A stretch of DNA of 32,066 nt from NCBI GenBank assembly GCA_946402335.1, contig CAMIWE010000022.1, positions 1 through 32,066 of the forward strand, read 5' to 3'. Shown in pieces: positions 4,914-12,984 of this stretch. The position numbers and the translations under genes are program-made. The notes under the pieces are model-generated. The model was not told where the DNA came from, ran no database searches, and worked only from the letters and a program-made list of their open reading frames with translations. This DNA comes from an uncultured Lachnoclostridium sp. Its GTDB lineage: Bacteria; Bacillota; Clostridia; Lachnospirales; Lachnospiraceae. The first letter of the stretch is position 1, and each line of letters opens with the position of its first letter.

Positions 4914-7010
4914 ATGAAAACATCCAAAAGGATAAGACGTTATGTTGCGATGCTTCTGATATTCTGTCTTGCGGTTTTGAGCATGGCAGGATGCAGCGAA
5001 GAAAAGAAACCGGAACCCGGCAGGACCAGACAGTCGGCGGAACCGAAGGGACTGAGCGTAAGTGATTTTCTGAAGCTGTCGGACTCAAGGGTACTTGTCA
5101 TGTATCTCGCGGAAAATGATAACGCGGATGCCGAAGTTACCGGAATCTATGTATTTCGGAATGGTAAAGTAAAGGCATATCTGCCGGAAGATATTGAGCG
5201 TGCTTTCGATGGGCAACGTCTCGGGGCATTGCTGCAGTACAACGATGACCAGGTGGCAACGAGGCTTTCCCTCGAATATGAAAAAGCACATAAGAAGATG
5301 GTACAGGCGGTTAAGGAAGGCCCTTCCAAATTCGAATTTCTGAAGGGGTCCGCGGAATACCTGATTTCTGCTTCTTCACCCGTAAACTATCACTATTATC
5401 TGTCTCTGGACGTACCTGCAAGCGGGGGAACGGGAACGGAAACGATATTTCTTCCGAAACCGACAGGAGTTTATTCCTGCAAGGGTGCCGGGGATTTTTC
5501 AATCTACCGGATCGGGGCGGACGGCGAAGTAGCGGAAGAACCGGAACCGGATCGGTGTTTTAATCATACGATTCCGGAGATTATGGAGCTGGTCGGAACG
5601 AAATTTGTTATGAAAGAAGCTGTTTCCGGTGAGATTCAGTCCGTTTCTTATACCGGCTTTAAAGATGCACAGGGACAGGTTCTGATAACCAAAACGGGCG
5701 ACGATGTGACCTTTCTGATTCCTGATGAAGCGGGAACTGCAGAGGTTTATGTGAATCCGAAGGATACGGATTATATGGGCATCATTGCAGTAATGAAGGG
5801 AGAAATCTACGATCCGACGCCATCCTGGGAACCGTTAGATCTGGATGGGGTTACCATTACCGTATGGTCTCCGATTGATGAGACGGATTCCGAGTATATC
5901 GCGGTTAAAATGGCAATCGAAGATATGAGGGTGCGCTATCCCGCGATTCGTATCGTATGGGAGACCAGCAACCGGGAGGCCTACAAAATGAAGATTCGGC
6001 AGGCCGCTAAAACAAAACAGTTGCCGGACGTTTTCTACGTGTGGTCGGAGAGTTTTCTCGGGGAATTCGTAGAGGAGGACCTGGTATACTGCCTGGATAC
6101 GGAATATCAAAAGCATTCCGGCTCGCTTAAGGAAAGCATGTGTGAAAGCACGAGCTTCGGAGGGCATAAGTACGGTATGCCGCTTCCCATGAACTATGTC
6201 GGGCTCTTCGCGAATATGGATATATTACGGGAAGTCGGATACAACGAAGTTCCGACAACGATTGAAGAATTTTTGAAATGTTGTGACGACCTTGTTGCCG
6301 CAGGAAAGATTCCGTTCGGCTGTGCCGGGCGTGAGGCATGGTGCGTTTCGGAATATGTGGAGTCCATCCTGTTGAAGACCTGTGGCGCAGACACCCTTCG
6401 GAAGCTGTTCCGCGGTGAGGCCGGATGGAACAACGAGTATGTGGCGGAAGCAATCTCGCTGTTCCAGAATATGGTTGACCGGTATTTTGACCCGGCAGGG
6501 GTGAATAGCCGGAACGATGAAATAAAACAGAATTTCATAAACGGAAAGTATGCTTTTTACATGAACGGAAGCTGGAACTGTTCGGATTTCGCGAATTGTT
6601 CGGACTATGACATTCAACTGGCGGAGTTCCCGGTAGTAAGACCGGAGATGGCGACACTCGGGCAGCTGATTGGCGGACCTGACCACGCCCTGGTTGTGTC
6701 GCAGGCTGCTCCGGACAAGGAGAGAATCGCGGAATATGTATTTGAACTCAGTCAGCTGATCAACAAATACGGCTGTTTAGACGGAGCCGGACTTCCTGCA
6801 TGGACCGTCGATTATGATATGACCAATCTGAATCCGCTTGCGCAATCCGCCATACAGAAGCTTCAGGCCGCAGAACATCTGGTTGTATACGGTGATGCCG
6901 CAATGACGGAGGAGGACATGGAGATTTACTATACTGCACTTTCGAGAATTTATGAGAAAGCGCTCGACGGGCAGCAGTTTATCAACCATCTCTCCACGTA
7001 TCTGAGGTAA
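4914..7010 (+). CDS. Lipoprotein with C-terminal ABC solute-binding domain
   Basis: 698 residues. A basic N-terminus and hydrophobic segment end in the lipobox LSMAGC (Cys27), so the protein is lipid-anchored outside the membrane. Residues about 28-310 form a region I do not recognise. From about 312 (VTITVWSPIDE) to the end it reads as a family-1 (sugar-type) extracellular solute-binding protein: LPDVFYVWSESFLGEFVEE, YGMPLPMNYVGLFANMDILR, EVPTTIEEFLKCCDDLVAAG, then FINGKYAFYMNGSWN. Family-1 proteins are usually about 420-450 residues and sit next to two permease genes; here there is an extra 280-residue domain and no transporter nearby. It may feed a remote permease or act as a sensor or scavenging protein. 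ATG 4914 is chosen by promoter position and signal peptide. Confidence 0.85.
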   Translation: MKTSKRIRRYVAMLLIFCLAVLSMAGCSEEKKPEPGRTRQSAEPKGLSVSDFLKLSDSRVLVMYLAENDNADAEVTGIYVFRNGKVKAYLPEDIERAFDGQRLGALLQYNDDQVATRLSLEYEKAHKKMVQAVKEGPSKFEFLKGSAEYLISASSPVNYHYYLSLDVPASGGTGTETIFLPKPTGVYSCKGAGDFSIYRIGADGEVAEEPEPDRCFNHTIPEIMELVGTKFVMKEAVSGEIQSVSYTGFKDAQGQVLITKTGDDVTFLIPDEAGTAEVYVNPKDTDYMGIIAVMKGEIYDPTPSWEPLDLDGVTITVWSPIDETDSEYIAVKMAIEDMRVRYPAIRIVWETSNREAYKMKIRQAAKTKQLPDVFYVWSESFLGEFVEEDLVYCLDTEYQKHSGSLKESMCESTSFGGHKYGMPLPMNYVGLFANMDILREVGYNEVPTTIEEFLKCCDDLVAAGKIPFGCAGREAWCVSEYVESILLKTCGADTLRKLFRGEAGWNNEYVAEAISLFQNMVDRYFDPAGVNSRNDEIKQNFINGKYAFYMNGSWNCSDFANCSDYDIQLAEFPVVRPEMATLGQLIGGPDHALVVSQAAPDKERIAEYVFELSQLINKYGCLDGAGLPAWTVDYDMTNLNPLAQSAIQKLQAAEHLVVYGDAAMTEEDMEIYYTALSRIYEKALDGQQFINHLSTYLR

Positions 7011-7087
7011 GATTTTATAGCATTTAAAGTCTGCATGATATGGTTTTGAAAGCCAAATGCAAAATACAATTGCAAAAGATGTTGATT

Positions 7088-7130
7088 AATCGGGACGAAG
7101 GGTCTTTTTATGGCTCTGCGCCCCGATTTT
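7088..7130 (+). terminator. Possible terminator after the lipoprotein gene
   Basis: AATCGGG (7088-7094) pairs with CCCGATT (7122-7128), followed by two more T. The loop is long (27 bases), so this is weak. The 300 bases between 7011 and 7310 hold this hairpin and the next promoter, and no credible gene. Confidence 0.4.
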
Positions 7131-7132
7131 CA

Positions 7133-7162
7133 TTGACCGTTCCCTATGGGACTCGGTATAAT
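7133..7162 (+). promoter_or_regulatory. Vegetative promoter of the transglutaminase-like gene
   Basis: TTGACC (7133-7138), 18 bases, TATAAT (7157-7162). The leader to ATG 7311 is about 140 bases. Confidence 0.75.
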
Positions 7163-7310
7163 GAACTCAGGCATTCCGAAGGAAAGGGGGCTCTTTGGAC
7201 TTTTTTACGGACAGAGCTGTCGGGATGCGGTAACCGGAGGTCCGGACGCTATGGGAAGCGTGCCCGGATTCTTCCCGGAAAGGGGTAAAACAGAATAGGG
7301 AGGTGTAAGT

Positions 7311-9575
7311 ATGCAGAATGTCAGACGAAGAGTTGTATCGACAATGATTGCAGGTGCGGTTGGCATCATGCTGGCAGCCGGTTTGTTGTTCCCGGCAGCC
7401 GCGAAAGCTGCACAGGCGACGGACACGGAACCGGCATTCACGGAGGTGGAGACCGTTTCCGGCGACACCGTGGAAATTGACCTTTCGGAAGAGTTCCCGC
7501 AGAGCGGGGACGAATTGTTACTGCAGTATTTTGAAGAGAAATCGAAACCGGCGCAGACCGCGTCGGCGAAGAAGGGCGTGCGGAAAGCAGCACCGAGATC
7601 CTCAAGACTTTCCGGCAATAATCTGGTCTGCTATCAGTATCTGAAGGAGCAGATTGCATTGATTGCTGCCGGGCAGCTTTCTTCTGCGAGCATTGAAGTT
7701 CCCGTATCGCTCATGGTGAATGGCGAGGAACTCCTGGAATATATATCGGAAGAAGACCTTGGTGTTGAGGGGCACTGTTTCGATTTTGTAAACGGGCAAG
7801 CGGTTCGGAATGATGAAGTGGTGGCTGCGGCTATGGCACTCATGTACGAGCGCTTCGAAATTGATTTTACCACCCTTGTATACAGCCTGATGGCAGACTG
7901 TCCCTATGAGTTTTATTGGCAGAAGAGATCCTTTGGGATGAGCTTTCCGGGCGTTACGTTTGGGACACTCGGAGAGACTATTTATCTGAAATTTAAACCG
8001 GAAGCGCAGCTTACCTTCGTTTTCATGGTCGGTTCCGAATACCGTGCAGAAGGCGGGGACGAGTATACGCTTGATACCGCGAAGACTTCGGCGGCTGCTG
8101 CGGCTGCGGCCAATGTGCAGACGATTGTTGCGGAATTTGCCTCCGAGCCGGATTACTATAAGCTCGTAAACTATAAAAACCGGATTTGCGATCTGGTTTC
8201 GTATAATGACAATGCGGCGGCGTATGTAAACAATGAGAATTATCCGTATACCGATCCGTGGCAGCTGATTTACGTTTTCGACGGGGATTCGTCAACCAAC
8301 GTAGTTTGCGAAGGGTATGCGAAAGCCTTTAAGTATCTGTGTGACTGTTCTGATTTTATGTTTGACATTGAGTGCATCACCGCGAGAGGTACTTTGACCG
8401 TAAACGGTGACGGCGGCGGGCATATGTGGAACATCGTGAAGATGGAAGACGGAGAGAACTATCTCGTAGATGTAACCAACTGCGATACCGGAACCGTCGG
8501 AGCACCCGCAAAGCTGTTTATGCAGGGATATGACAGCATCCTTCTGGATTCGGAGCACAGAGAGGTCGGATTCACGGTCGACTGTGGTTACGCCACAGCC
8601 CGTTATCAGTATCGTGAAATCATGTTTGATCTGTACGATAACGTCAGGGACCTGATGCTTTCGAAAACAGATTATGAATACCATGAGATTGTTCTGCCGA
8701 CATTCGAAGAGGTTGCACTGGTTCTGAACGGAAACATCGGTGTGGTGTTCAGCGTGGATATTCCGTCCGGATTCAACGGAAACGGCAGCGAGATGGAATT
8801 TGTTGTAAGTGACGGCGTAGCAGGACATACAGGACGTACCGTTAAGGTTCCGTATTCCGAATCCGTTCCGGTTGCAAACAGCACGAAGCGCTGCTTCACG
8901 GTGGAGATTTCCCCGCTTGAGATTGCCGATACCATTACGGCCACGTTTAAGCTCGGAAACGGCGCGAACACGTCTACCACTTACCAGGCAACAACCTATA
9001 TTGCCTATGTGCAGGAGAACATGGCACAGAATACGGAACTGCTGAATCTGGTGAACGGACTTTATACCTACTGCTATTACCTGCAGTTTTACGGATGGGA
9101 CAGCAACCAGTACACGCACCGGGCTGTTGCGGCACCGGCACAGAACAGCATGCTGCTTTCGGCAGGCGATGTGCAGGCGGCGAAGGAAGCCTTAAGCGGG
9201 TACGTATTTGCGAACGAACTGGCAGGAAGCGGAATTGAAGACGCCAGCATTTCCCTTACGCTGAACGGCCGGACGGACATCAATGTTTACGTGAAGCCGG
9301 ACAATACGGCGGAAATCACTACAGGCGGCGGTGTGGAGCGCACCATCGGAACGGCAACCTACTACCGTTTCAAGACGCTTCCGATCGGACCGAAGAATCT
9401 CGGCGATGAGTACACGATCACCGTGGAAACGAATCAGGGAACGGCAACCATTACCGGTTCGGCACTGGCTTATGCCGGTTCTGTTTTAAACAATGGGGCA
9501 GTTGCACAAGCGAAGCAATATGCCATGACCGCGTTTTACCGTTATTATCTGGCTGCTTTGGCATACACGGAATAG
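7311..9575 (+). CDS. Secreted transglutaminase-like protein
   Basis: 754 residues with a GGGAGG ribosome site. Residues 1-33 form a signal peptide ending AKA. Residues about 70-310 are not recognised. The core is a transglutaminase-like (cysteine protease fold) domain at about 320-400: VCEGYAKAFKYLC with Cys333, GGHMWNIV with His371 and LVDVTNCD with Asp387, a complete catalytic triad. The remaining 350 residues look beta-rich, as in extracellular adhesion or Ig-like modules. Bacterial members of this family cut or cross-link proteins, or act on peptide substrates at the cell wall; the substrate here is unknown. There is no LPXTG or TM helix at the C-terminus, so it is probably released or loosely held. 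It has its own promoter and terminator. Confidence 0.85.
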   Translation: MQNVRRRVVSTMIAGAVGIMLAAGLLFPAAAKAAQATDTEPAFTEVETVSGDTVEIDLSEEFPQSGDELLLQYFEEKSKPAQTASAKKGVRKAAPRSSRLSGNNLVCYQYLKEQIALIAAGQLSSASIEVPVSLMVNGEELLEYISEEDLGVEGHCFDFVNGQAVRNDEVVAAAMALMYERFEIDFTTLVYSLMADCPYEFYWQKRSFGMSFPGVTFGTLGETIYLKFKPEAQLTFVFMVGSEYRAEGGDEYTLDTAKTSAAAAAAANVQTIVAEFASEPDYYKLVNYKNRICDLVSYNDNAAAYVNNENYPYTDPWQLIYVFDGDSSTNVVCEGYAKAFKYLCDCSDFMFDIECITARGTLTVNGDGGGHMWNIVKMEDGENYLVDVTNCDTGTVGAPAKLFMQGYDSILLDSEHREVGFTVDCGYATARYQYREIMFDLYDNVRDLMLSKTDYEYHEIVLPTFEEVALVLNGNIGVVFSVDIPSGFNGNGSEMEFVVSDGVAGHTGRTVKVPYSESVPVANSTKRCFTVEISPLEIADTITATFKLGNGANTSTTYQATTYIAYVQENMAQNTELLNLVNGLYTYCYYLQFYGWDSNQYTHRAVAAPAQNSMLLSAGDVQAAKEALSGYVFANELAGSGIEDASISLTLNGRTDINVYVKPDNTAEITTGGGVERTIGTATYYRFKTLPIGPKNLGDEYTITVETNQGTATITGSALAYAGSVLNNGAVAQAKQYAMTAFYRYYLAALAYTE

Positions 9576-9610
9576 CGGAAATCGGACAACTTAAAGAGCA
9601 GTGAGGCTTG

Positions 9611-9665
9611 CGCCGGATCTCCGGCCCGGAGGAACACTTCGGGAAGAGGTCCGGCGTTTTATTTT
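9611..9665 (+). terminator. Rho-independent terminator
   Basis: CGCCGGATCTC (9611-9621) pairs with GAGGTCCGGCG (9646-9656) with one G-U pair; TTTT-A-TTTT follows. The loop can form an inner hairpin (CCCGGA/TTCGGG). Confidence 0.85.
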
Positions 9666-9688
9666 CCGTATCACGCCCTCCCCATGCG

Positions 9689-9717
9689 TTGAAAGTTGCT
9701 CTGTTTTATGATACAAT
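9689..9717 (+). promoter_or_regulatory. Promoter of the rhomboid-CapA operon
   Basis: TTGAAA (9689-9694), 17 bases, TACAAT (9712-9717). Transcription should begin near 9725, about 40 bases before the rhomboid ATG. Confidence 0.75.
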
Positions 9718-9767
9718 CTGTTTTGCAGCGGTCGGAGGACCGCATCGGATAGGAAAAGAGGTATTCC

Positions 9768-10931
9768 ATGGGTGAATCGGTACAAAGAGAAACGATAGCA
9801 GCCAGGCTTCGCAGATATTTTGCGGGGCGTGGTTTTTCGCGCGTTGATACGCATTCCGAAAGCATGGAACTCTATTATACCGCGGTGGACGGACGCGTGA
9901 GCCTTATCTGGATGGTAATGGCGGAGGCCGTGGAGGAGATGACGTCCGAGCAGTACCGTAAGAGGCTGGAGACGATCTGCCGGACCTTTACGAACGGGAC
10001 GTACCAGGGCGTCCACACGCTGACGCTGTTTCTTACAAAGAATACGGAAAAGGCCCGGAGCCTCGGGGCGGACACCCCGTTCTGGATTGTCGATGAAACC
10101 TACGGGCGGCTGATCATATACGAGAATCAGATGGAGGATTTTCTCGGGATTCGCAGCATGATCGAGCAGAATCTTCATTTCGGCGCAGATATCCGGAATG
10201 AGAACGGCATTCAGAAGAAAGGCGTTCTTTCCGAAGCAAGGATGCCGGAAGCGAGTAAGGCTTCCACCGGCGCAGTGGGCTTTAACGACCGTTATCCGCA
10301 GACCAGGCCGCTTAGCCGCCGTAAGCCGCTTCCCAGACAGCCGTTTATTACGATCACGCTTGTTGTGATCAATGCAATCATTTATCTCGCGCAGATACTC
10401 CACCCTGCGATTGAGGAGCTGGGCGCGAATTACTGGATTTGGATTAAGGACGAGCACCAGTATTACCGGCTCTTTACCTGCATGTTTCTGCACGGAAGCC
10501 CGGATCATCTGATCAATAATATGCTGACTCTCTGGGTGATCGGATCGATCGTGGAGGATGAGATCGGACACTGGAAGTACCTGTTCGCGTATCTGGTGGG
10601 AGGACTGGCCGCCGGAGTGGCATCCTGTCTGTATTTCTGGTCAAGCGGACTTTATGTATATTCCGTCGGTGCATCCGGCGCAATCTTTGCGATTACGGGA
10701 ATCTTTGCCGTCTGGCTTGTAACCACGCCCGAGAAACGGGCAGATATCTCGCCCGCCCGGCTGATCCTGTTCACGATTCTGATCCTGTACGAGCTTGGGA
10801 TTTTCCAGTCGTTCGGTCATTCGGAAACCACGATTGATTATGCGGCGCATGTCGGCGGATTCGTGTTCGGATTGATGTTCGCCCTGACCCTTGTGGCATT
10901 CCGGAAGGACCGGAAGCAGCGTACGATGTAA
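9768..10931 (+). CDS. Rhomboid family intramembrane serine protease
   Basis: 387 residues. Residues 1-140 form a soluble cytoplasmic-type domain of unknown role, 140-195 a variable linker, and about 195-380 the rhomboid core with six or seven membrane helices. Rhomboid marks are FLHGSPDHLINNMLTLWVIG, VGASGAIFAITG with the nucleophile Ser303 (GxSG), and AAHVGGFVFGLMF with the catalytic His361. The Ser-His dyad is complete, so it should cut membrane proteins within or near their TM segments. A GAGG site precedes ATG 9768. It is the first of four closely spaced rightward genes that end with a CapA-like protein, so the set probably acts at the envelope. The substrate is unknown. Confidence 0.93.
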   Translation: MGESVQRETIAARLRRYFAGRGFSRVDTHSESMELYYTAVDGRVSLIWMVMAEAVEEMTSEQYRKRLETICRTFTNGTYQGVHTLTLFLTKNTEKARSLGADTPFWIVDETYGRLIIYENQMEDFLGIRSMIEQNLHFGADIRNENGIQKKGVLSEARMPEASKASTGAVGFNDRYPQTRPLSRRKPLPRQPFITITLVVINAIIYLAQILHPAIEELGANYWIWIKDEHQYYRLFTCMFLHGSPDHLINNMLTLWVIGSIVEDEIGHWKYLFAYLVGGLAAGVASCLYFWSSGLYVYSVGASGAIFAITGIFAVWLVTTPEKRADISPARLILFTILILYELGIFQSFGHSETTIDYAAHVGGFVFGLMFALTLVAFRKDRKQRTM

Positions 10932-10945
10932 AAGGCGGTGGCAAG

Positions 10946-11212
10946 ATGTTTCGTATGTGGTGTAAAATCTGGAAAGACGCGCGTCTTATCAAGCATATGA
11001 CGGTTTCGGACGGAAAGCCGGTCAACCGGACGAAAAAGGTGCTCTCCGCGATTGACGAAATGTGCGGCGCATGGGATTTGGCCCGGCCGATCTGGCTGGA
11101 AGCCAATGTGCGCGACTTTCAAAAGCATTCCAAAACCCGTTTCGGACAGGACTGTTTTGCCGAGACGATTGACTTTGATTATCTTGAGATTCAGATTATT
11201 GAGGAGGATTAA
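10946..11212 (+). CDS. Uncharacterised 88-aa protein
   Basis: 88 residues starting MFRMWCKIWKDARLIKHMTV, 14 bases after the rhomboid stop, with an AAAGGCGG ribosome site. The middle (RTKKVLSAIDEMCGAWDLAR) is helical, and the end (DYLEIQIIEED) is a predicted strand. No signal peptide or TM segment. It has the look of a conserved small clostridial protein but I cannot name a family. Operon position suggests a role with its neighbours. Confidence 0.75.
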   Translation: MFRMWCKIWKDARLIKHMTVSDGKPVNRTKKVLSAIDEMCGAWDLARPIWLEANVRDFQKHSKTRFGQDCFAETIDFDYLEIQIIEED

Positions 11213-11227
11213 CCCCCCGGAGGAAAC

Positions 11228-11509
11228 ATGTTAAGAAGAATTGATTTGATGGCACTTCCGTTCTATCGGAAGGAGCCGCTTACCGGAAGCCTTAACGGGA
11301 TGCGTTACCGGATTGCCTTAAAAAAGGCCGAGGAGCCGGAAAATGAAACCCTGCAGGTCGTTTTGTACCCGGACGAATGGAGCTTTGAGAATACCGACGA
11401 GGCATTGAAGCAGTATTATGAGTTTCCGTACTCGGAAGAGGGGCTCGTTCAGATTACGGATTTTTTGAATGAACAGGCGGAAACGCAGAAAGAACTCTGG
11501 AAGCTGTAA
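11228..11509 (+). CDS. Uncharacterised 93-aa protein
   Basis: 93 residues, 15 bases after the previous gene, with a clear GGAGGAAAC ribosome site. The start RRIDLMALPFYRKEPLTGSL is followed by beta-strand-like stretches (YRIALKKAEE, LQVVLYPDEWSFE) and a helical end (LVQITDFLNEQAETQKELWK). Soluble, acidic, family not recognised. It sits between an 88-aa unknown and the CapA-like gene in the same apparent operon. Confidence 0.75.
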   Translation: MLRRIDLMALPFYRKEPLTGSLNGMRYRIALKKAEEPENETLQVVLYPDEWSFENTDEALKQYYEFPYSEEGLVQITDFLNEQAETQKELWKL

Positions 11510-11536
11510 GGCAGGAGATGTTATAGGAGATGAAGG

Positions 11537-12793
11537 ATGAGCGTAAAACGCAGACGCAGGAATAATCAAACGAAAATCATGTTTGTCATCGCTCTCATTA
11601 GCCTGGCGGTTGCGATTTACTGCGGTGTCACGATCATAAAGAATAACCGGACCCGTCCGGGAGGCACCGTCCCCCCGACGCAAACGGCCCAAAAGACGGA
11701 AACGACGCCGACTTCGACGGTTACGGACCCGTCCGGGGAACCGGTAACGCCTCCGACGGAGGAACCGACACCGACACCCGACCTGTCCTACGATATCCGG
11801 CTCTGCTTTGCGGGCGATATCAATTTTGAGGACGGCGGCATTCCGATGACCAAACTGCAAAAAGAGGGCAACGACCTCAGTAAATGCATTTCCCCGGAAC
11901 TGCTTAAGATGATGAACGATGCCGACATCACCGTGATCAACAATGAATTTACCTATACGACACGGGGAAAGGCGACGGCAGGAAAAGCCTGGACGTTCCG
12001 CGCGAAACCGGCTACCGTTTCATTGCTTCACGAGATGGGCGTCGACATTGCGATCCTTGCCAACAACCATGCCTACGATTACGGCGAGGTTTCGCTGACC
12101 GATACGATGGAAACGTTAAAGAATGCGGGAATCGACTATGTCGGGGCAGGCTACAATCTGGAGGAAGCCAAAACCCCGGTTTATAAGACGGTGCAGGGAA
12201 AGACGATCGCATTTGTCGCGGCAAGCAGGGCTGAGAAGAACGTGAAGACGCCGATGGCAACGGATACGAAACCCGGAATCCTGCGCTGCTATAAGAAAGG
12301 CGAGGCGCCGGATTCGAACATCGACGAGGAGGCAATCTTTGTGGAGGCCATCCGCGAGGCAAGAAAGAATGCGGATTTCGTCATCGCGATCGTGCATTGG
12401 GGCGCGGATTATCAGGAAAAGCTGGAGCAGGTGCAGATCGATACCGCGAAGCTTTATCTGGATGCGGGCGCGGACGCAATCATCGGCGGGCATTCGCATA
12501 AGCCCGACCCGATCGATTTTTATAACGGCAAGCCGATCGTATACGGCTACAGCAACTTCTGGTTCAATGATAAGGACCTCGGTTCCATGCTGATCGAGCT
12601 TCGGCTGCACGGGGACGACAACACGGGCGAACAAAGCATCGACCTTTACTATACGCCGGCCCGTCAGAAAAATGTGACGACCACGATTCTTCTCGGTGCG
12701 GACCGGGAGAAGGAAGTCGCGAATATGCTGAAAATATCCGGCAATAAGATTCAGATTGCCGACGACGGACTGGTTACGCCGGCCGGAAAATGA
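11537..12793 (+). CDS. CapA-family (poly-gamma-glutamate synthesis type) membrane-anchored protein
   Basis: 418 residues. A basic N-terminus and one TM helix (about 14-34) are followed by a Pro/Thr-rich linker (40-85) and a metallophosphoesterase-fold CapA domain outside the membrane: CFAGDINFEDGG with Asp94, ADITVINNEFTY, LANNHAYDYG with His178, IVHWGADYQ with His287, and IIGGHSHKPDPI with His319 and His321. These are the metal-site motifs of the family. CapA proteins were named for capsule (poly-gamma-glutamate) synthesis, but many members are found without capB/capC, as here, and their substrate is not known. Last gene of the rhomboid operon, followed by a strong terminator. Confidence 0.9.
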   Translation: MSVKRRRRNNQTKIMFVIALISLAVAIYCGVTIIKNNRTRPGGTVPPTQTAQKTETTPTSTVTDPSGEPVTPPTEEPTPTPDLSYDIRLCFAGDINFEDGGIPMTKLQKEGNDLSKCISPELLKMMNDADITVINNEFTYTTRGKATAGKAWTFRAKPATVSLLHEMGVDIAILANNHAYDYGEVSLTDTMETLKNAGIDYVGAGYNLEEAKTPVYKTVQGKTIAFVAASRAEKNVKTPMATDTKPGILRCYKKGEAPDSNIDEEAIFVEAIREARKNADFVIAIVHWGADYQEKLEQVQIDTAKLYLDAGADAIIGGHSHKPDPIDFYNGKPIVYGYSNFWFNDKDLGSMLIELRLHGDDNTGEQSIDLYYTPARQKNVTTTILLGADREKEVANMLKISGNKIQIADDGLVTPAGK

Positions 12794-12810
12794 AAACCAA
12801 ACAGAAAAAC

Positions 12811-12897
12811 AGCAGCCGTGTTCCGGCCGCAGACGTCAGGGAGATATCCTTTGGCGTCGTAGCCGGACAGGCTGCTTTTCTGTTGCTTTTTTTAGCT
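12811..12897. terminator. Bidirectional terminator
   Basis: AGCAGCC (12811-12817) pairs with GGCTGCT (about 12870-12876), extended inwards by CCGGC/GCCGG. Downstream on the plus strand are two T-rich runs; on the minus strand the sequence after the stem (12790-12810) is also T-rich. It separates the rightward CapA operon from the leftward exporter genes. Positions 12898-12984 show nothing else. Confidence 0.75.
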
Positions 12898-12984
12898 TTT
12901 TGATTACGTTTTCGGAATGTATATGTTGCCGCCTTGGGTGGCTTGCCGCATTCCCGGCAGATGTTTGGCCGGGGGCGTAAGGTT

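Noticed and set aside
7040-7288. 82-codon rightward frame in the intergenic region
   Set aside because: It covers a hairpin and a promoter, has no ribosome site and no protein-like character.
8292-9119. 275-codon antisense frame in the transglutaminase-like gene
   Set aside because: No ribosome site and no domain; it is the complement of a well supported gene.
9591-10571. 326-codon leftward frame opposite the rhomboid gene
   Set aside because: Composition is that of a GC-rich shadow; the rhomboid catalytic motifs are on the other strand.
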